From assembly GCA_017625155.1 (NCBI GenBank), contig JAGALP010000003.1, positions 371,275 to 435,274 on the forward strand: a stretch of DNA of 64,000 bases, written 5' to 3'. The notes beneath the pieces are model-generated. The model saw nothing but the letters and a program-made list of their open reading frames with translations, searched no databases and was not told the DNA's origin. Position 1 is the first letter of the stretch. The number at the start of each line of letters is the position of its first letter. This stretch comes from Paludibacteraceae bacterium. Its GTDB lineage: Bacteria; Bacteroidota; Bacteroidia; Bacteroidales; Paludibacteraceae. This document shows positions 59,763 through 64,000 of this stretch, piece by piece. Position numbers and translations under genes: made by a program.

Positions 59763-61397
59763 ATGAAACACCATTTTTTACACTATATGGATCAGGTGAT
59801 CCATAATCGTTGGCGAGATGTCGCCTTCGTAGATTACGGAGAGAAAACACAATACACCCACGGCGAAGTGGCACAACAAGTGCGTCGTTTGCACAAACTC
59901 TTTCGCCTGCTGGGTATTCAACCCGGAGATAAGATAGCTATAGCCAGTCGCAACTGCTCCAATTGGGTGGTTTCCTACATGGCAATCATGTCCTACAAAG
60001 CGGTGGCAGTTACCCTTTTGCAAGACTTCAAAGCAGAAGATTTGGCACGCCTCCTAGAACACTCTGATTCGAAGATGCTCATCGTGGGACCTTATGTGTG
60101 GCGCGACTTGCAACACCAGCAGTTGCCTGAACTACAAGCCATCATGTCAATGGATGACTTCTCCTTTATTCACCTCGCAGAGGAGTACAAGGGGAATGTG
60201 GAGCATATCATGACCGAACCATCTACCCTCACTGAGAATACATTCTTCTCGCTCGTGCAAGATGGTGAAATAGACCTTGATTCACTAGCACTCATCAACT
60301 ATACTTCGGGCTCAACGGGCTCACCCAAGGGCGTGATGATTAGCCACCGTTCGCTGAGTAACAATACTGAGAACGGTCAGCATATCCTACCTGTAGAGCC
60401 AGGTCAACGCGTTGTTAGTATGTTGCCTTTGGCGCATATGTTCGGTCAATTAGCAGACTTCCTTTATCCATTCAGTGCAGGTGCAACTATCTATTACCTT
60501 ACCAAAGCACCTACTCCAAGTCTATTGCTCAAAGCAATGGCGGATGTTAATCCATATTTGGTCGCTACGGTACCATTGGTGATAGAGAAAATCTATAAGA
60601 AAAAACTCGATCCACTATTGAGCAAACTATCCTTTAAGTTCTGCTGGTACACTCCCGGAATCATGAATATCGTGCGTGCGGTGGTAAAGAAGTCGCTTGT
60701 AAAGGCATTTGGCGGTCAAGTGCGTTATTTCCTTTGCGGTGGCGCAGCTATGAACCCTATTGTTGAGAAGTGTCTCATGGATGTCAATTTCCCATTGTCA
60801 ATTGGATTTGGTATGACAGAGTGCGGACCACTCGTCAGTGGTTTGCCACCTAAATACTTCAAACGTCGTAGCTGCGGTGCGCCTGTGCCAGGTATGGAGG
60901 CAAAAATTGACAACCCTAACGAGAAAGGCGAGGGTGAGATTCTGGTTCGTGGAGAGAACGTGATGATGGGCTACTACAAGAACGACGAAGCCACTAAGGC
61001 GGCTTTCACCGAAGATGGTTGGCTCAGAACAGGCGACTTGGGTTATATGGATAAGAAGCAGAATATCTTTATCCGTGGTCGTATCAAGTCGATGTTCCTC
61101 GGTGCGAGTGGACAGAATATCTACCCTGAGGAGATAGAGGACAAACTCAATAACCAACAAGGCGTAGCGGAGTCGGTAGTGGTAGAGCGTGAAGGCAAAC
61201 TCATAGGATTAGTATTCCCAGATGAAGAAACTACAAAAGGTTTCTCTCTTGCAGAAGTAGAGCGAATGATGAAAGATAATCTGAAGAAGCTCAATGATTT
61301 GCTCCCCTCCTATTCGCGTGTACACGATATAGAAGTGAAGCAAGAACCATTTGAGAAAACACCCAAAAAGAGTATTAAACGATTCCTATATAAGTAA
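59763..61397 (+). CDS. AMP-dependent long-chain acyl-CoA synthetase
   Basis: 544 residues of the ANL superfamily. ATP-binding P-loop NYTSGSTGSPKGVM, LPLAHMFGQLADFLYP, acyl-pocket IGFGMTECGPLVSG, hinge WLRTGDLGYMD, and the C-terminal KTPKKSIKRF holding the catalytic lysine. It activates fatty acids to acyl-CoA through acyl-AMP. The pairing with an upstream thioesterase suggests acyl-CoA turnover. It starts 15 bp after the last hairpin of the 59.6-kb array. The next gene begins five bases after its stop. Confidence 0.92.
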   Translation: MKHHFLHYMDQVIHNRWRDVAFVDYGEKTQYTHGEVAQQVRRLHKLFRLLGIQPGDKIAIASRNCSNWVVSYMAIMSYKAVAVTLLQDFKAEDLARLLEHSDSKMLIVGPYVWRDLQHQQLPELQAIMSMDDFSFIHLAEEYKGNVEHIMTEPSTLTENTFFSLVQDGEIDLDSLALINYTSGSTGSPKGVMISHRSLSNNTENGQHILPVEPGQRVVSMLPLAHMFGQLADFLYPFSAGATIYYLTKAPTPSLLLKAMADVNPYLVATVPLVIEKIYKKKLDPLLSKLSFKFCWYTPGIMNIVRAVVKKSLVKAFGGQVRYFLCGGAAMNPIVEKCLMDVNFPLSIGFGMTECGPLVSGLPPKYFKRRSCGAPVPGMEAKIDNPNEKGEGEILVRGENVMMGYYKNDEATKAAFTEDGWLRTGDLGYMDKKQNIFIRGRIKSMFLGASGQNIYPEEIEDKLNNQQGVAESVVVEREGKLIGLVFPDEETTKGFSLAEVERMMKDNLKKLNDLLPSYSRVHDIEVKQEPFEKTPKKSIKRFLYK

Positions 61398-61402
61398 ACA
61401 AT

Positions 61403-62107
61403 ATGGAAAAAAAGGTAGCGGAAAACCCTTTCAAAAACCGCGGCTTAGAGCCGAATAATAATACTTCGTTTATTGTAGTAACTGCATTGTTTGTGACGCT
61501 GTATGTGGTGTCCAATATTATGGCAGTGAAAGTAATTGGTCTTTGGGATCTGTTTTATTTTGATGCGGGAACGATTACTTTCCCGTTTGCATACATGTTA
61601 GGCGATGTACTGACCGAGATTTGGGGATACAAGACCGCTCGCAAAGTCATCTTTACTACATTTCTATGCAATATCGTTGTAGTAATCTGCACGCAGATTG
61701 GTGTATGGCTGCCATCGCCTGATTATCTGGATGTTACAGCACAAGCGTATGATACGATGTTTAGTTATGTCCCTCGTATCGTGTTAGCATCATTGACGGG
61801 ATTCCTCTTAGGTGAATTGTCCAATGCATGGCTAATGGAGAAGATTAAGAAATGGACAGCAAGCAAACGCTTGTGGGTGCGCACAATAGGTAGTTCGGCA
61901 GTAGCGTATGTGTTTGATTCTCTACCATTTGTACTGATTGCTTTTGCGGGAACCGTCTCTGCACGCGATTTAATGTTGATGATAGCATTCCAGTATGTAT
62001 CGAAGTTGCTGATAGAGGCAGTGTTTGGTACTCCGATGGCGTATGCGGTGATTTCCGTGATACGGAAAACACAGCGTTTAGAGAACGGGCAGAGCCCTAC
62101 AGTTTAG
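61403..62107 (+). CDS. Queuosine precursor transporter (YhhQ family)
   Basis: 234 residues with six predicted membrane helices. Family motifs: VVTALFVTLYVVSNIMAVKV, FPFAYMLGDVLTEIWGYKTAR, ASLTGFLLGELSNAWLMEKI and SSAVAYVFDSLPFVLIAFAG. YhhQ-type proteins import preQ0/preQ1 or queuine. The C-terminus is odd: the last ten residues (RLENGQSPTV) and the stop codon are read from a 40-bp hairpin cassette, and just before it another perfect hairpin (TTTCCGT-GAT-ACGGAAA) encodes ISVIRK. A radical SAM gene follows 17 bp later. Confidence 0.92.
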   Translation: MEKKVAENPFKNRGLEPNNNTSFIVVTALFVTLYVVSNIMAVKVIGLWDLFYFDAGTITFPFAYMLGDVLTEIWGYKTARKVIFTTFLCNIVVVICTQIGVWLPSPDYLDVTAQAYDTMFSYVPRIVLASLTGFLLGELSNAWLMEKIKKWTASKRLWVRTIGSSAVAYVFDSLPFVLIAFAGTVSARDLMLMIAFQYVSKLLIEAVFGTPMAYAVISVIRKTQRLENGQSPTV

Positions 62108-62116
62108 TGTTTAGAG
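62052..62116 (+). repeat. 40-bp hairpin cassette plus preceding hairpin at the 3' end of the queuosine transporter gene
   Basis: Hairpin TTTCCGT-GAT-ACGGAAA at 62052-62068. Cassette 62077-62116: TTTAGAGAAC, GGGC-AGA-GCCC (62087-62097), TACAGTTTAGTGTTTAGAG. It has the same length as the 27654-27693 cassette and the same relation to the end of a coding region. Confidence 0.85.
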
Positions 62117-62124
62117 CTAATGGA

Positions 62125-62808
62125 ATGGAACGCTATTCGTTGATACATAGTGTGTTACCTCGGGAGTTTGTGCTATTGCAAGGAACGGGATGCAGGTGGA
62201 AGATGTGTACTTTCTGCGACTATCATGAGGATGTGAGTGATAATCCCTTTGCGATAAATAGAGAGGTATTGGCACAAGTGCAGGGTGTATATGGGGTGTT
62301 GGATGTGATCAACTCAGGCTCGGCAATGGAGTTGGATGAGCGGACGTTGGGAATGATTAAGGAAGTGGTGAAAGAGAAGAATATTCATACGCTCTGGTTT
62401 GAAGCGCACTATATGTATCGCCACAAGTTGGCGAAGTTTGCAGAGCAATTTGATGGGGTAGAGGTGAAGTTTCGCTGTGGGGTAGAGAGTTTTGATGCTA
62501 ACTTACGCAGGAAATGGAAAAAGGGAATAAGTGAAGATGTTACGCCTACGGACATGGCAAAATACTTTCATGGTGTGTGTTTGCTATGTTGCACGAAAGG
62601 CGATACCAAAGAACGGATATTGAGGGACATCGCATTGGCAGAGCAGTACTTTGAATATGCGAGTGTGAATGTGTTCTGCGAGAATAGTACCTCAGTCAAG
62701 CGGGATGATGGATTGGCGAAATGGTTTGTAGAGGAAGTGTATCCGACATTGAAACAATCAAAGAAGATAGAGATATTAATTAACAATACAGATTTAGGAG
62801 TAGGATGA
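62125..62808 (+). CDS. Radical SAM protein with CX4CX2C motif, queuosine-linked by context
   Basis: 227 residues from the ATG at 62125; the GTG at 62107 lies inside the hairpin cassette. The cluster-binding motif CRWKMCTFC has spacing CX4CX2C rather than the usual CX3CX2C. A compact TIM-barrel-like region follows (LDVINSGSAMELDE; HTLWFEAHYMYRHKLAKFAE; VKFRCGVESFDANLRRKWKKG) and a late double cysteine, CLLCC. No SPASM domain. It directly follows the queuosine-precursor transporter, so a role in queuosine salvage, like the reported radical SAM lyase QueL, is a reasonable but unproven guess. It overlaps holA by four bases. Confidence 0.82.
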   Translation: MERYSLIHSVLPREFVLLQGTGCRWKMCTFCDYHEDVSDNPFAINREVLAQVQGVYGVLDVINSGSAMELDERTLGMIKEVVKEKNIHTLWFEAHYMYRHKLAKFAEQFDGVEVKFRCGVESFDANLRRKWKKGISEDVTPTDMAKYFHGVCLLCCTKGDTKERILRDIALAEQYFEYASVNVFCENSTSVKRDDGLAKWFVEEVYPTLKQSKKIEILINNTDLGVG

Positions 62809-63842
62809 AGTACGAAGAAGTGATGATTGGTTTGAAGCAGGGCAAGTATGCACCCGCATATATGCTTTGTGGAAAAGAACCTTATTATATCGACTTGGCA
62901 GCCAATTACATAGAAAACAATGTGTTGGATGAGATGGCGCGTGAGTTTGATCAAACAATCATCTATGGCAAGGATTTGAGCGGTGGCGATGTGTCGCCCG
63001 TGATTGGTGCGGCACGCGGTTTTGCTATGATGGGTGGATACAAAGTAATCATTGTGAAAGAGGCACAGAATATCAAGAAATGGGAGGCATTGGCTATGTA
63101 TATGGATAATCCACAGCCCTCGACCATCTTGGTTTTCTGCTATAAATACGGTTCGCCAGACAAACGTTTGAACCTATTTAAGAACTGGGAGAAGAAGGGT
63201 GGCGTGCTGATGGAGTCGGACCCATTGCGAGATTATCAAGTGGAGAAATGGATACGCGATTATGTGGCACAACGCAATGCAGAACTAAAAGCCAATGGTG
63301 ATGAGGTGCGGATTGATGAGAAGGTGACAAAGATTCTTGCAGATAGTATTGGCACGGATTTGACACAGATTGTGGGTGCCTTGCAGAAACTAATTGATGG
63401 TCGTCCAGAGGGGGTGAAAGTGATAGATGCTGCTTTGGTGGAACGCAATATCGGTATTTCAAAAGATTTTAATATTTTTGAACTGCAAAGTGCATTGATT
63501 GCAGGTGATGTGATGAAAGCCAATCGTATTACGCAGTATTTTGCATCCTCTAAAGATCATCCAATGGTTAAGGAATTAGGCATATTATATGGCTTCTTTG
63601 CCAACTTAATGATTTATCACTACCTTCCAGATAAGAGTGAAAGAGCAGCAGCTGCTGCTTTGGGTATTTCACCATATGCAGCAAGAGATTTTGCACCTGC
63701 GGCGAAACGTTTTTCGGCAGGAAAGACGTTTGCAATAATAGGATATTTCCGCGAGATAGACGCCAGATTGAAAGGAATTAATAACCCAAGTGCCAAAGAT
63801 TCTGACCTCTGGAAAGAATTGATATATAAGATTATGCATTAA
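62805..63842 (+). CDS. holA: DNA polymerase III delta subunit
   Basis: 345 residues, normal for HolA. Motifs: an N-terminal APAYMLCGKEPYYIDLAANYI (vestigial Walker region of clamp-loader subunits), FAMMGGYKVIIVKEAQNI, and DFNIFELQSALIAGDVMKA with a C-terminal helical collar domain (LGILYGFFANLMIYHYL). It opens the beta clamp during loading. Its start overlaps the radical SAM gene; a terminator lies just after the stop. Confidence 0.92.
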   Translation: MKYEEVMIGLKQGKYAPAYMLCGKEPYYIDLAANYIENNVLDEMAREFDQTIIYGKDLSGGDVSPVIGAARGFAMMGGYKVIIVKEAQNIKKWEALAMYMDNPQPSTILVFCYKYGSPDKRLNLFKNWEKKGGVLMESDPLRDYQVEKWIRDYVAQRNAELKANGDEVRIDEKVTKILADSIGTDLTQIVGALQKLIDGRPEGVKVIDAALVERNIGISKDFNIFELQSALIAGDVMKANRITQYFASSKDHPMVKELGILYGFFANLMIYHYLPDKSERAAAAALGISPYAARDFAPAAKRFSAGKTFAIIGYFREIDARLKGINNPSAKDSDLWKELIYKIMH

Positions 63843-63845
63843 ATA

Positions 63846-63875
63846 AATAAGCCTCCATTTGGAGGCTTATTTTAT
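63846..63875. terminator. Bidirectional intrinsic terminator
   Basis: AATAAGCCTCC/GGAGGCTTATT perfect 11-bp stem, ATTT loop, T-rich on the plus strand and preceded by A-rich sequence, so it can serve both holA and the convergent barrel gene. Confidence 0.88.
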
Positions 63876-63878
63876 TGT

Positions 63879-64000
63879 TTAGAAGAGGTAACCCATCTTG
63901 ATGTAGAAGTTAGCCCACTTGGCGTTGTCTTGTTTGTCGAACGCCATCGCCCAATCCACAGAAAGAACAAAGTTCTCGTTCATAGCTGCCTTCAAGCCCA
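63879..64000 (-). CDS. C-terminal end of an outer-membrane barrel protein (5' part outside window)
   Basis: The last 40 codons of a minus-strand gene: NENFVLSVDWAMAFDKQD, then AKWANFYIKMGYLF and stop TAA at 63879-63881. The final strand ends in phenylalanine with alternating aromatic residues, the signal recognised by BamA. The start lies beyond the window, and the family cannot be named from this piece. Confidence 0.75.
   Translation of the reverse strand, partial: GLKAAMNENFVLSVDWAMAFDKQDNAKWANFYIKMGYLF

Overview
The window looks like chromosomal DNA of a Bacteroidota bacterium, most likely order Bacteroidales. Evidence: about ten promoters of the Bacteroidetes type (TTTG, 19-20 bp gap, TAnnTTTG), almost no Shine-Dalgarno sequences, a PorX-type response regulator with a PglZ domain (type IX secretion control), an M6 protease with a T9SS-like C-terminal tail, a DUF5686/carboxypeptidase-regulatory protein, PPi-dependent phosphofructokinase, and a uppS-bamA-skp-skp cluster. 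There is no rRNA, tRNA, transposase, phage or CRISPR. The stretch is gene-dense and mostly housekeeping plus cell envelope.

Layout. 1-10.4 kb: the tail of an AraC regulator, then minus-strand operons: rpmH-rbfA-FtsX-like permease-lipoprotein-xerD-DUF5686, and PASTA protein-rluD-porX-EEP hydrolase. 10.5-18.4 kb (plus): a small cysteine-rich lipoprotein, a DUF454 protein, grpE-dnaJ, two outer-membrane proteins and an LtaS-like phosphatase. 18.4-29.3 kb (minus): one long run mlaE-mlaF-propeptide-like protein-M6 protease-xth-lptB-kelch lipoprotein-Wzi-like barrel-GT2-GT2/LPS-kinase fusion-O-antigen ligase; from lptB on this is a compact surface-glycan module with overlapping genes. 29.6-34.2 kb: AspT-like transporter, DUF4465 protein, phosphosugar mutase. 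34.2-35.2 kb: a candidate structured RNA and a small envelope protein. 35.3-42.2 kb: divergent murI and dnaN, DnaQ-like exonuclease, RNase Z, RadA, two tandem paralogous barrels. 42.2-46.9 kb: uppS-bamA-skp-skp. 46.9-56.6 kb: MFS transporter, ECF sigma/membrane partner/TonB-domain lipoprotein, murF, coiled-coil protein, Kef-type antiporter, AddB-like nuclease. 56.9-64 kb: PFP, small exported protein, thioesterase, acyl-CoA synthetase, queuosine-precursor transporter plus radical SAM protein, holA, and the end of a convergent barrel gene.

The most unusual signal is not a gene but a layer of short repeats over the whole window: (i) at least thirteen short perfect hairpins with exactly three-base loops at gene borders, several inside a recurring 40-42 bp cassette; (ii) tandem arrays of fixed period (7, 8, 9, 11 and 12 bp) with different unit sequences, filling leaders and intergenic gaps; (iii) members of these families lying in frame within coding regions (murI twice, the AddB-like nuclease, the gene at 13.2 kb) or supplying the last codons and stop codon of genes (mlaF, the queuosine transporter, the propeptide-like gene, the thioesterase). 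Other points of interest: the GT2/LPS-kinase fusion, a stand-alone copy of the M6 protease propeptide domain beside that protease, an RNase Z lacking its flexible arm, a radical SAM protein with CX4CX2C spacing next to the queuosine transporter, the 17-cysteine lipoprotein, and the structured RNA near 34.3-34.4 kb.
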